A stretch of DNA of 46,048 bases from Mycolicibacterium vinylchloridicum (GTDB lineage: Bacteria; Actinomycetota; Actinomycetes; Mycobacteriales; Mycobacteriaceae): the NCBI RefSeq assembly GCF_013404075.1, contig NZ_JACBJQ010000043.1, forward strand, positions 1 through 46,048. The letters are read 5' to 3'. The notes under the pieces are model-generated. The model saw nothing but the letters and a program-made list of their open reading frames with translations. It ran no database searches and had not been told where the DNA came from. Positions 15,235 to 23,059 of this stretch are shown here, in pieces; position 1 is the stretch's first letter, and every line of letters begins with the position of its first letter. The position numbers and the translations under genes are program-made.

Positions 15235-16308
15235 GTGAGCGTCGGGGATGACCAGGGCACCGCGCTGCCCATTTTCGCTGATGTGGACACCGGCGTCGAT
15301 GACGCAATGGCACTGGTGTACCTACTGGCCAGCGCCGACGCGAGCCTCGTCGGAATCGCCTCCACCGGTGGCAACGTCCCGGTAGATCAGGTGTGCCGCA
15401 ACAATCTCGGGCTACTCGAGCTGTGCCGGGCGGACGCCATTCCGGTGTCCCGTGGCGCCGATCAACCGCTGACCGTCCCGTTGCGCACCGCCGAGGACAC
15501 CCACGGACCCACCGGGCTGGGCTATGCCGATCTGCCGGCGCACCAACGTGAACCAACCGAATACGACTCGGCCGAAGCGTGGGTGCGCGCCGCCCACGCC
15601 ATGCCCGGCGAGTTGGTTGGTCTGGTCACCGGCCCGTTGACCAATCTCGCGCTGGCCGTTCGCGATGAGCCGAACCTGCCGTCGCTGTTACGGCGGCTGG
15701 TCATCATGGGCGGATCCTTCGACTACCGCGGCAACACCACCCCGGTGGCTGAGTGGAACGTCAGCGTCGACCCGGAGGCCGCAGCCGAGGTCTTCGACGC
15801 GTGGGGGCGAGCCGCGGATGCCAAAGTGATACAGCCACACCAACTTCCGATCGTATGCGGGCTGAACCTGACCGAGAACATCATGCTGACACCGAACCTC
15901 ATGAGCCGCATGGCTGCCGCGGCGGGGGCCACCACGACAGCCATGAGCGTGCTCGATTCCCGGGGCACGCGCTCGAGCGCCGATAACGCCTTGATCCGTT
16001 CGCTCGAGGATGCGATGCGGTTCTACTTCGAGTTCCACTTCGATCAGGGCGAGGGTTTCCTTGCGCATCTGCACGACCCGCTGGCGGCGGCGGTGGCCCT
16101 GGATCCCGGCCTGGTGCAGACCCGGGCGACGACCGTCGACGTTGAACTCACCGGGACGCTGACCCGCGGTATGACGATCGCCGATTGGAGCCGGCGATGG
16201 GGCCGGGAATCCAATGCGCACGTCGGAGTCGGAGTCGATCCGGCGGTGTTCTTCGATCGGTTCATCGAACGGGTCGGCCCGTTCGCTCGGCAGCTGGCTC
16301 ATTCGTAG
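15235..16308 (+). CDS. iunH: Inosine-uridine preferring nucleoside hydrolase
   Basis: The 357-residue enzyme of the nucleoside hydrolase family corresponds to Rv3393. It cleaves the N-glycosidic bond of ribonucleosides in purine and pyrimidine salvage. The N-terminal Ca2+/ribose-binding cluster DVDTGVDDAMAL is present, as are LVTGPLTNLALA and VIMGGSF, followed by the EWNVSVDPEAAAEVF segment. GTG 15235 is chosen as the start because the protein then begins just before the first beta strand; upstream in-frame codons overlap the previous gene. It is somewhat longer than the M. tuberculosis protein (308 residues), with extra sequence near the C-terminus. It ends convergently, overlapping imuB by 10 bp. 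Confidence 0.92.
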   Translation: MSVGDDQGTALPIFADVDTGVDDAMALVYLLASADASLVGIASTGGNVPVDQVCRNNLGLLELCRADAIPVSRGADQPLTVPLRTAEDTHGPTGLGYADLPAHQREPTEYDSAEAWVRAAHAMPGELVGLVTGPLTNLALAVRDEPNLPSLLRRLVIMGGSFDYRGNTTPVAEWNVSVDPEAAAEVFDAWGRAADAKVIQPHQLPIVCGLNLTENIMLTPNLMSRMAAAAGATTTAMSVLDSRGTRSSADNALIRSLEDAMRFYFEFHFDQGEGFLAHLHDPLAAAVALDPGLVQTRATTVDVELTGTLTRGMTIADWSRRWGRESNAHVGVGVDPAVFFDRFIERVGPFARQLAHS

Positions 16309-17885
16309 ACGCCTTCCAGATACCACCGGCGCTGCCGGTAGCACAGCAGCAGCGCGGCTCCCGGCTCGCCGGGCTGGTTGTCCACCAACACCTGGGCGCG
16401 CGCGGTCCGGCCGGCCCTGGGCTGCAGGCCCTGATCCCACCAGCGCTCGTCCACCGACCACGGCCCGGCCCACCAGCGCAGCACACCCCGATAGTGATGA
16501 CCCGCACCGTCCAACCGCACCGGCTCTGCGGTGAACATCCCCCGTCCGGTCACTCGAACCGGATCACCTTGGGCGTCAAGCAGTTCCACCGGGTCGTCGA
16601 GGATGACGACCGGGGCGGGCTCGGGCAACCGACCAGGCCACGGCCGGTCCGGGTCGGCCCGGGGCACCAGCTCATCGCCAAGCGGGGTCAAGGTGATGCG
16701 CTCAGCGGGACCGCGACCGCCGGACAACACCGGCAGCTGGACGGCCTCCTGCCCCAGCAACCCCTGCACCCGGACCAGCGCCCGGCGGGCCCGTAACCGG
16801 TCCTCCTCCCCTACGCCGCCCCAGAGCGGAAGCTGAAGTGCTTCTGCGGAAACAACTTCCACCGGTTGCAGCCGAAGCACCGTCACCGGCGAGTTCGGCC
16901 GGTCGTCCGGGTTACGCCGATTGAGCCAGCCGTCGAGCTGCCAGCGCACCCGGTCGGCGGTGGCATCCTCGGTCAGCGGTTCGGCGCAGCGCCATACCCG
17001 GGTCAGCTCACCACCGCTCGCGGTGAGGGCGTGGATGGCAAGTCGGGTGCATCCCACCCCTGCCGCCTGCAGGCTGCGGTGCAGGGCGCCGGCCAGGGTC
17101 CGGCCGGCGAACGCCGCCGCATCGACCCGGTCGATCGGCGGGTCGCAGTGCAGCACCGCGTCGAGGTCGGCTGCCGGCTCGCGGCCGGACGGCCCACGCA
17201 CCGGCTCACCGCGGGCGAAGCGGTGCGCGGCCGTCGCGTCGGCCCCGAACCGGGAAGTCACATCGCTTCGGGACAGCGCCGCAAACTGGCCGAGGTTCCG
17301 GATACCCATGCGCCACAACAGATCCGCCAATTCCTCCCGGCCAGGTCCGGACAGGCTGGGCTCGGCGGACAGCTGACGGATGGACAACGCCGACAGGAAA
17401 GCGGCATCCCCACCGGGCTCGACCATCCGGCCGGCCCGGGCGGCGAAGACGGCCGTCGGCAGCTGATCGGCGATCCCCACCTGACATTCGGCGCCTGCGG
17501 CGGCGACGGCGTCGACCAACCGCTCGGCGGCGACCGGCTCGGAACCGAAGTAGCGGGCCGCGCCGCGAACCGACAGCACCAACAGGCCCGGCCGCAACAC
17601 CTCGGCACGGGGCACCACCTCGTCGACCGCCGCCGTCACCCCCTCGAAATAGCGGGCATCGCGGGCCGGGTCTGCGGTGACCACATGCAGTTGCGGACAC
17701 CGGGCCTGCGCCTCGCGCCTGCGCAGAGTGCGACGCACCCCGACCGCACGGGCGGCCGCCGAACAGGCGATCACCCGGTTGGCCAGGGTGACCGCGACCG
17801 GGGCCGTCGGCGGTAGCCCGACCGCCGCGGCCGCGGCAACGGCGGGCCAGTCCATGCACCAGATCGCCAGTACCCGGCCGGTCAC
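16299..17885 (-). CDS. imuB: ImuB, non-catalytic Y-family polymerase-like mutasome protein
   Basis: The 528-residue protein closely matches Rv3394c. ImuB is the hub of the DnaE2-dependent mutasome, linking ImuA' and DnaE2 to the beta clamp during SOS mutagenesis. The N-terminal Y-family fold begins VLAIWCMDWPAVAAAAA, where active polymerases have a DxD pair. The second acidic motif region reads GLLVLSVRGAARYFG and lacks the catalytic Asp-Glu. The clamp-binding motif QLPLWG is at 351-356. The C-terminal region ends RRWYLEGVYE. The GTG start at 17885 is 1 bp after the imuA' stop, so the pair is co-translated. Its 3' end overlaps iunH convergently. Confidence 0.95.
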   Translation of the reverse strand: MTGRVLAIWCMDWPAVAAAAAVGLPPTAPVAVTLANRVIACSAAARAVGVRRTLRRREAQARCPQLHVVTADPARDARYFEGVTAAVDEVVPRAEVLRPGLLVLSVRGAARYFGSEPVAAERLVDAVAAAGAECQVGIADQLPTAVFAARAGRMVEPGGDAAFLSALSIRQLSAEPSLSGPGREELADLLWRMGIRNLGQFAALSRSDVTSRFGADATAAHRFARGEPVRGPSGREPAADLDAVLHCDPPIDRVDAAAFAGRTLAGALHRSLQAAGVGCTRLAIHALTASGGELTRVWRCAEPLTEDATADRVRWQLDGWLNRRNPDDRPNSPVTVLRLQPVEVVSAEALQLPLWGGVGEEDRLRARRALVRVQGLLGQEAVQLPVLSGGRGPAERITLTPLGDELVPRADPDRPWPGRLPEPAPVVILDDPVELLDAQGDPVRVTGRGMFTAEPVRLDGAGHHYRGVLRWWAGPWSVDERWWDQGLQPRAGRTARAQVLVDNQPGEPGAALLLCYRQRRWYLEGVYE

Positions 17886-17886
17886 A

Positions 17887-18573
17887 TCAGCTCACCTTTG
17901 ACCGTGCCACGCGCCCGTGCGCCCGGACCGACAACCGCACCCGACTGATCCGACCGGACCCCGGCACCGGGGAACCACCGTGACCGGCGGTGGTCTCATA
18001 ACCACTCACCCGCGCATCGAGGCGGACCGTCGCGCCCTGCCAGTCGCCCTGCGCAACCAGCAGGGTGCACCCCTTCTGCCGAGCCCGAGCCACCACCGCC
18101 CGCGCCCGGGTAGCGGTAACCGTCCGGCCGGCCAGGCCGAGTACCACCAGATCCATTCCGTCCATCAGCACCGCGGCCACCTCCACCGGATCGGTGCCCG
18201 GATCCGGGATCACCGCCAGCCGACTCAGGTCCGCGCCCATCTCCACGGCGGCCAGCAGACCGAAGTCCGGCAGCCCGACGACGGCCACATGCCCGCCGCC
18301 CGCGGTCACCGCTGCAGCCATGCTCACCGGCAGCGAGCGAGCCCCCGACACCACGGCGACCGCACCGCGCGGCAACCCCATCGGCAACTGCCCGGCCAGC
18401 GATTCGGGGATCGGCAGCAAACTTTCCGAGGTCGGCAACACCTCATTTGCCACATCCGTAACAGGCGGAGCGGCACCAACCTTCCCCGATACCGCCGCCA
18501 TCTGGCGGCGGAGCTGTTCTAGCTGCTCAGAGCGGTCAAGCTGACGCTTCCCCAGGGCAATCGCCGCCGTCAT
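17887..18573 (-). CDS. imuA': ImuA', RecA-fold mutasome accessory protein
   Basis: The 228-residue protein corresponds to Rv3395c. It has a RecA/SulA-like fold (PRGAVAVVSGARSLPVSMAAAV; HVAVVGLPDFGLLAAVEMGADLSRL; DLVVLGL) but lacks a good Walker A lysine. It interacts with ImuB in SOS-induced mutagenesis. The C-terminus is basic (RLSVRAHGRVARSKVS), the part implicated in binding partners. ATG 18573 is chosen because upstream codons would run through the LexA box; the open frame to 18891 extends into the promoter region. An SOS box lies 36 bp upstream, and imuB follows after 1 bp. Confidence 0.9.
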   Translation of the reverse strand: MTAAIALGKRQLDRSEQLEQLRRQMAAVSGKVGAAPPVTDVANEVLPTSESLLPIPESLAGQLPMGLPRGAVAVVSGARSLPVSMAAAVTAGGGHVAVVGLPDFGLLAAVEMGADLSRLAVIPDPGTDPVEVAAVLMDGMDLVVLGLAGRTVTATRARAVVARARQKGCTLLVAQGDWQGATVRLDARVSGYETTAGHGGSPVPGSGRISRVRLSVRAHGRVARSKVS

Positions 18574-18608
18574 CGCCCACCTCCAGCCGCGATCGTCGTT
18601 CACTGTGT

Positions 18609-18624
18609 TCGAATGTATGTTCGA
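18609..18624 (-). promoter_or_regulatory. LexA (SOS) box of imuA'-imuB
   Basis: TCGAATGTATGTTCGA reads on both strands as two half-sites, TCGAAT and GTTCGA, around a 4-bp spacer. The mycobacterial SOS consensus is TCGAAC-N4-GTTCGA, so 11 of 12 defined positions match. It lies 36 bp before the imuA' start codon, as expected for a LexA-repressed mutasome operon. The class I aldolase gene is divergent on the other side, with its start 111 bp away. Confidence 0.9.
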
Positions 18625-18735
18625 TATCCGAGTAAACACCCACCCTCCGACAGCGTCAAGCGTGAGACTGCTCGCTGCGCACTCCAAGCCGACGTTCGTC
18701 ACAGCACCGAAAACGCACCTGGCACGATGCAGGGC

Positions 18736-19620
18736 ATGACGAACATCGAACAGGCTGAGAAGGTCGCCAACGGAGCCGGCTTCATCGCTGCGCTGGACCA
18801 GAGTGGCGGCAGTACCCCTAAGGCACTGAAGCTCTACGGTATCGCCGAGGACGCGTACTCCAATGACGAGCAGATGTTCGACCTCGTGCACGAGATGCGC
18901 ACCCGCATCATCACTAGCCCGAGCTTCGACGGTGACCGGATCATCGCCGCGATCCTGTTCGAGATGACCATGGACCGCGAGATCGAGGGCCGCCCGACCG
19001 CCGACTACCTGTGGAACGTCAAGAACGTCGTGCCGATCCTCAAGGTCGACAAGGGCCTGGCCGCCGAGGAAGACGGCGCCCAGGTGATGAAGCCGATCGA
19101 CGGCCTGGACGCACTGCTGGCCCGCGCGGTGGACAAGGGCATCTTCGGCACCAAGATGCGCTCGGTCATCAAGCTCCCCGGCGCCGGTGTCGAAGCCGTC
19201 GTCGACCAGCAGTTCGAGGTCGCCCGTCAGATCCTGGCCGCCGGACTGGTGCCGATCATCGAGCCCGAGGTCGACATCAACTCACCCGAAAAGGGTCAGG
19301 CCGAGGAGCAGCTCAAGGCCGCGATCCTGCGCCACCTCGACACCCTCGGCGATCAGCAGGTGATGCTCAAGCTCACCCTGCCCGACACCGACGACCTCTA
19401 CCGCGAGCTGGTCGAGCACCCCAGGGTGATGCGGGTGGTCGCGTTGTCCGGCGGCTACGACCGCACCGGCGCCTGCGAGCGGCTGGCCCGCAACCACGGT
19501 GTCATCGCCAGCTTCTCCCGCGCGCTGACCGAAGGCCTGACCGCCCAGCAGAGCGACGACGAGTTCGACAAGACCCTGGACGAGGCGATCGCCGAAATCG
19601 CCGCTGCCTCAAGGACTTAA
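18736..19620 (+). CDS. Class I fructose-bisphosphate aldolase
   Basis: The 294-residue protein is a class I (Schiff-base) fructose-1,6-bisphosphate aldolase, reversible cleavage to glyceraldehyde 3-phosphate and dihydroxyacetone phosphate. Typical segments are GFIAALDQSGGSTPKAL near the N-terminus, ILFEMTMDREIEG, VVPILKVDKGL, KMRSVIKLP, GLVPIIEPEVDIN and LKLTLP, with conserved lysines in the barrel. The C-terminal segment is ASFSRALTEGLTAQQSDDEF. ATG 18736 gives the usual family N-terminus; another in-frame ATG at 18727 is 3 codons upstream. It is convergent with guaA (1 bp gap) and divergent from the SOS operon. Mycobacteria often also carry a class II aldolase elsewhere. Confidence 0.92.
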   Translation: MTNIEQAEKVANGAGFIAALDQSGGSTPKALKLYGIAEDAYSNDEQMFDLVHEMRTRIITSPSFDGDRIIAAILFEMTMDREIEGRPTADYLWNVKNVVPILKVDKGLAAEEDGAQVMKPIDGLDALLARAVDKGIFGTKMRSVIKLPGAGVEAVVDQQFEVARQILAAGLVPIIEPEVDINSPEKGQAEEQLKAAILRHLDTLGDQQVMLKLTLPDTDDLYRELVEHPRVMRVVALSGGYDRTGACERLARNHGVIASFSRALTEGLTAQQSDDEFDKTLDEAIAEIAAASRT

Positions 19621-19621
19621 A

Positions 19622-21190
19622 TCACTCCCATTCGATGGTGCCGGGCGGCTTGCTCGTGATGTCGAGCACCACCCGGTTCACCTCGGACACCTCGTTGGTG
19701 ATGCGCGTCGAGATGCGCTCGAGAACCTCGTAGGGCACCCGCGTCCAGTCTGCGGTCATCGCGTCCTCACTGGACACCGGCCGCAGCACGATCGGATGGC
19801 CGTAGGTGCGCCCATCGCCCTGCACGCCAACCGAACGGACATCGGCCAGCAGCACCACCGGGCACTGCCAGATCTGGTTGTCCAGGCCGGCCGACGTCAA
19901 CTCCTCGCGGGCGATCAGGTCGGCGCGGCGTAGCGTGTCCAGCCGGGATGCCGTCACCTCGCCGACGATCCGGATCCCCAGCCCCGGCCCCGGGAAGGGT
20001 TGGCGGGCAACGATATCCTCCGGTAGACCCAGTTCCCGGCCCACCGCGCGCACCTCGTCCTTGAACAGCAGCCGCAACGGCTCGACGAGCTTGAACTTCA
20101 GATCGGCAGGCAGACCGCCAACATTGTGGTGGCTCTTGATGTTTGCCGTCCCCGTTCCACCGCCGGACTCGACGACGTCGGGATAAAGCGTGCCCTGAAC
20201 CAGGAATTCGATCGGGTGACCGTCGGAGTCGCTTTCGGCCAACAGGTCGCGCACCGAACCCTCGAAGGCGCGGATGAACTCGCGGCCGATGATCTTGCGC
20301 TTGCCTTCCGGGTCGTGCACGCCGGACAACGCCTCGAGGAAGCGGCCCTCGGCATCGACGGTCACCAGCCGGGCACCGGTGGCCGCCACGAAATCCCGTT
20401 GCACCTGCGCGCGCTCGCCGGCACGCAGCAGGCCGTGATCAACGAACACACAGGTCAACCGGTCACCGATGGCCCGCTGCACCAACGCGGCGGCGACTGC
20501 GGAATCCACCCCCCCGGACAGCCCGCAGATGGCGTTGCCGTCGCCGATCTGCTCACGCACCTGCGCGATCAGGCTCTCGGCGATGTTGGCCGGTGTCCAG
20601 CTGGCACCGATCCCGGCGAAATCGTGCAGGAACCTGCTGAGGATCTGCTGTCCGTGCGGGGTGTGCATGACCTCCGGGTGGTACTGCACCCCGGCCAGCC
20701 GGCGGGCGCGGTCCTCGAACGCGGCAACCGGAGCACCCGCGCTGACGGCCACCACCTCGAAGCCCTCCGGTGCGGAGGTGACCGCGTCGCCGTGGCTCAT
20801 CCACACCGGCTGCGTACCGGGCAAGCCCGAATGCAGTTCGCCGCCAAGGACTTCCAGCTCGGTACGGCCGTATTCACTGGTGCCGGTATGGGCGACGGTT
20901 CCGCCGAGCGCCTGGGCCATGGCCTGAAAGCCGTAGCAGATGCCGAAAACCGGGACATCGAGGTCGAACACGGCCGGATCGAGCTGCGGGGCGCCGTCGG
21001 CGTACACACTGGACGGTCCGCCGGAGAGCACGATGGCCTGCGGATCCCTGGCCTTGATCTCCTCGACGGTCGCGGTGTGCGGGATGACCTCGGAGAACAC
21101 CCGGGCTTCCCGGACTCGCCGAGCGATCAGCTGGGCGTACTGGGCGCCGAAGTCGACCACCAACACGGGACGAGGCGAAGGGGATGTCAC
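19622..21190 (-). CDS. guaA: GMP synthase (glutamine-hydrolysing)
   Basis: The 522-residue enzyme converts XMP, ATP and glutamine to GMP, the last step of guanine nucleotide synthesis. The N-terminal class I amidotransferase domain has VDFGAQYAQLIARRVRE and the nucleophile Cys in FGICYGFQAM, with His/Glu in GVQYHPEVMHT. The ATP pyrophosphatase domain has the PP-loop GLSGGVDSAVAAAL. The C-terminal dimerisation domain contains QGTLYPDVVES, SHHNVGGLP and ends KPPGTIEWE. The start is GTG at 21190. It corresponds to Rv3396c; guaB2 and guaB3 lie 20 kb away on the same strand. Confidence 0.97.
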   Translation of the reverse strand: MTSPSPRPVLVVDFGAQYAQLIARRVREARVFSEVIPHTATVEEIKARDPQAIVLSGGPSSVYADGAPQLDPAVFDLDVPVFGICYGFQAMAQALGGTVAHTGTSEYGRTELEVLGGELHSGLPGTQPVWMSHGDAVTSAPEGFEVVAVSAGAPVAAFEDRARRLAGVQYHPEVMHTPHGQQILSRFLHDFAGIGASWTPANIAESLIAQVREQIGDGNAICGLSGGVDSAVAAALVQRAIGDRLTCVFVDHGLLRAGERAQVQRDFVAATGARLVTVDAEGRFLEALSGVHDPEGKRKIIGREFIRAFEGSVRDLLAESDSDGHPIEFLVQGTLYPDVVESGGGTGTANIKSHHNVGGLPADLKFKLVEPLRLLFKDEVRAVGRELGLPEDIVARQPFPGPGLGIRIVGEVTASRLDTLRRADLIAREELTSAGLDNQIWQCPVVLLADVRSVGVQGDGRTYGHPIVLRPVSSEDAMTADWTRVPYEVLERISTRITNEVSEVNRVVLDITSKPPGTIEWE

Positions 21191-21253
21191 GGGCCTGAGT
21201 CTAGTGGGCCGGATCGGCCGGCCCGCTCATCAGCCGCAGGTAGCCTTTCGCTG

Positions 21254-22234
21254 ATGAAAGCCCTGCCAGCGGCCATGGGAGTCGCCGCCGTCGCTACGGC
21301 AACCTTGGTGCTGCGCCGCTATCTGTCCGCACGCGACGCGCTCGCTGCCGTACCCACCGAGTTCCGCAGTCCGCTGCTACCGATGCTGACCGGCGACACC
21401 ACCGAATGCAATTACCGGCGCTCCCGGCGGATGATGCACGTCAGGACCCCCACCGGCGCGGGGGTCACCGTGACAAAACGCACCATCGCGGGACGGCCGG
21501 TGCTGGTGCTGACGCCGGCCGGCCGCGGACCAGCGGGGCTGCTCTACATCCACGGCGGCGGCATGGTGGTCGGCTCCCCGCAATCTGAAGCCGTCGGCGC
21601 CGCCCAACTCGCCCGCGAACTGAAGGTCCTGGTCGTCTCCCCGGACTATCGACTGGCGCCGGAGCATCCGTTCCCCGCCGCGCTGGACGACTGCATGGCG
21701 ACGCTGTACTGGATGCGCGACAACGCCGACGAACTGGGCCTCGACAAGGACCGCATCTCGGTCACCGGATCGAGTGCGGGCGGCGGGTTGGCCGCGGCCG
21801 TCGCTCAGCGCGCCCACGATAAGGGAATCGCGTTGCGGGCACAGGCATTGGTCTACCCGATGATCGACGACCGCACCGTACTGCGCGACCACAACGGGCG
21901 CGGCCGGTTCCTGTGGACCCCGGAATCCAACCGGTTCGGCTGGACGGCCTACCTCGGGCGTCCGCCGCGCATGTCGGATGCCCCCGAGTACGCCGCTCCC
22001 GCCCGCCGGGAGAACCTGTCCGGCCTCGCCCCGGCCTGGGTGGGCGTCGGCGGACTGGATCTGTTCTACGACGAGTCCGTCGATTACGCCGAGCGCTTGC
22101 GCGCGGCCGGCGTCGAATGCGAGCTGGTCGCGGTGCCGGGGATGTACCACGGCGCCGACGGACTGGCGCGCAAGGCACCTGCGATGCGCGCATTTCGGCG
22201 AGGCGCACTGGAGTTCCTGCGCAGCCACCTCTGA
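21254..22234 (+). CDS. Alpha/beta hydrolase, hormone-sensitive lipase-type esterase
   Basis: The 326-residue HSL-group esterase/lipase has the oxyanion-hole motif HGGG at 100-103, the nucleophile Ser174 in GSSAG, a catalytic Asp in GGLDLFYDESVDYAERL and a His in VPGMYHGAD. The first 20 residues are hydrophobic (AMGVAAVATATLVL) and may be a membrane anchor or signal sequence. ATG 21254 lies 63 bp from the divergent guaA start. M. tuberculosis has phyA and idsA1, isoprenoid genes, in this interval, so this esterase is a lineage difference. The natural substrate is unknown. Confidence 0.87.
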   Translation: MKALPAAMGVAAVATATLVLRRYLSARDALAAVPTEFRSPLLPMLTGDTTECNYRRSRRMMHVRTPTGAGVTVTKRTIAGRPVLVLTPAGRGPAGLLYIHGGGMVVGSPQSEAVGAAQLARELKVLVVSPDYRLAPEHPFPAALDDCMATLYWMRDNADELGLDKDRISVTGSSAGGGLAAAVAQRAHDKGIALRAQALVYPMIDDRTVLRDHNGRGRFLWTPESNRFGWTAYLGRPPRMSDAPEYAAPARRENLSGLAPAWVGVGGLDLFYDESVDYAERLRAAGVECELVAVPGMYHGADGLARKAPAMRAFRRGALEFLRSHL

Positions 22235-22315
22235 GACCCGGGCCGGCCACCCAGGCATGTTCTGCAGCCAGAACGGGAATGGACACCCCGGGGTTGAGCG
22301 ACATGGAGGTGGCAC

Positions 22316-23059
22316 GTGCTGGGATTGCCCGACGGGGTGAAGGCTTGCCTGTTCGACCTCGACGGCGTGCTCACCGACACCGCCAGAGTGCACACCAAGG
22401 CCTGGAAAGCCATGTTCGACGGCTATCTCGAGCGACGGGCACAGCAGGCCCACACCGCGTTCGTCCCGTTCGACCCCACGGCGGACTACCGCACCTATAT
22501 CGACGGCAAGCCCCGCCAGGACGGGGTTCGCTCGTTCTTGGCCAGCCGCCACATCGAGCTCCCTGAGGGTGACGTCTCCGACCCATCCACCGCTCAGACG
22601 GTCAACGGATTGGGCAACCGCAAGAACCTCCTCTTCCAGCAGCTGCTGGACAAGCACGGGGTCGACGTGTTCGACGGATCCCGCCGTTACCTGAAGGCGG
22701 TACGCGACGCGGGTCTGTCGGCCGCGGTGGTGTCCTCCAGCGCCAACACCGGCAAGGTGCTCCAGATCACCGGCCTCGACGATCTGGTGCAACAACGGGT
22801 CGACGGCATCACGATTCGCGAGGAGCATCTGCGCGGCAAGCCCGCACCCGATTCGTACCTTCGCGGCGCGCAACTGCTCGGCGTCAGCCCCGAACAAGCC
22901 GCGGTGTTCGAGGACGCCCTTGCCGGTGTGGCGGCGGGCCGGGCGGGAAAATTCGGGGTCGTGGTCGGCGTCGATCGCCTGGGTCAGGCGGATGCCTTGC
23001 GGCGCAACGGCGCCGATGTCGTCGTCACCGATCTCGCTCAATTGCTGGACGAGCAGTGA
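22316..23059 (+). CDS. HAD-family beta-phosphoglucomutase-like protein
   Basis: The 247-residue haloacid dehalogenase-type protein corresponds to Rv3400. Motif I FDLDGVLTD has the nucleophile Asp14 and acid/base Asp16. Motif II is VVSSSANTG, the motif III Lys is in GKPAPDSYLRGA, and motif IV is VFEDALAGVAAG. The subfamily isomerises beta-glucose 1-phosphate to glucose 6-phosphate. The GTG start at 22316 is preceded by GGAGGT (22305-22310). Its stop overlaps the GTG start of the GH65 gene (GTGA at 23056-23059), so the two are coupled: the phosphorylase would release beta-glucose 1-phosphate and this enzyme would feed it into glycolysis. Confidence 0.9.
   Translation: MLGLPDGVKACLFDLDGVLTDTARVHTKAWKAMFDGYLERRAQQAHTAFVPFDPTADYRTYIDGKPRQDGVRSFLASRHIELPEGDVSDPSTAQTVNGLGNRKNLLFQQLLDKHGVDVFDGSRRYLKAVRDAGLSAAVVSSSANTGKVLQITGLDDLVQQRVDGITIREEHLRGKPAPDSYLRGAQLLGVSPEQAAVFEDALAGVAAGRAGKFGVVVGVDRLGQADALRRNGADVVVTDLAQLLDEQ

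Noticed and set aside
20126..21253. Upstream in-frame extension of the alpha/beta hydrolase
   Set aside because: It runs antisense through guaA; the ATG at 21254 gives the normal family N-terminus.
21377..23041. 554-codon minus-strand frame opposite the esterase and HAD genes
   Set aside because: Antisense shadow with Gln/Gly/His-rich composition typical of reversed mycobacterial coding; the plus-strand genes have clear catalytic motifs.
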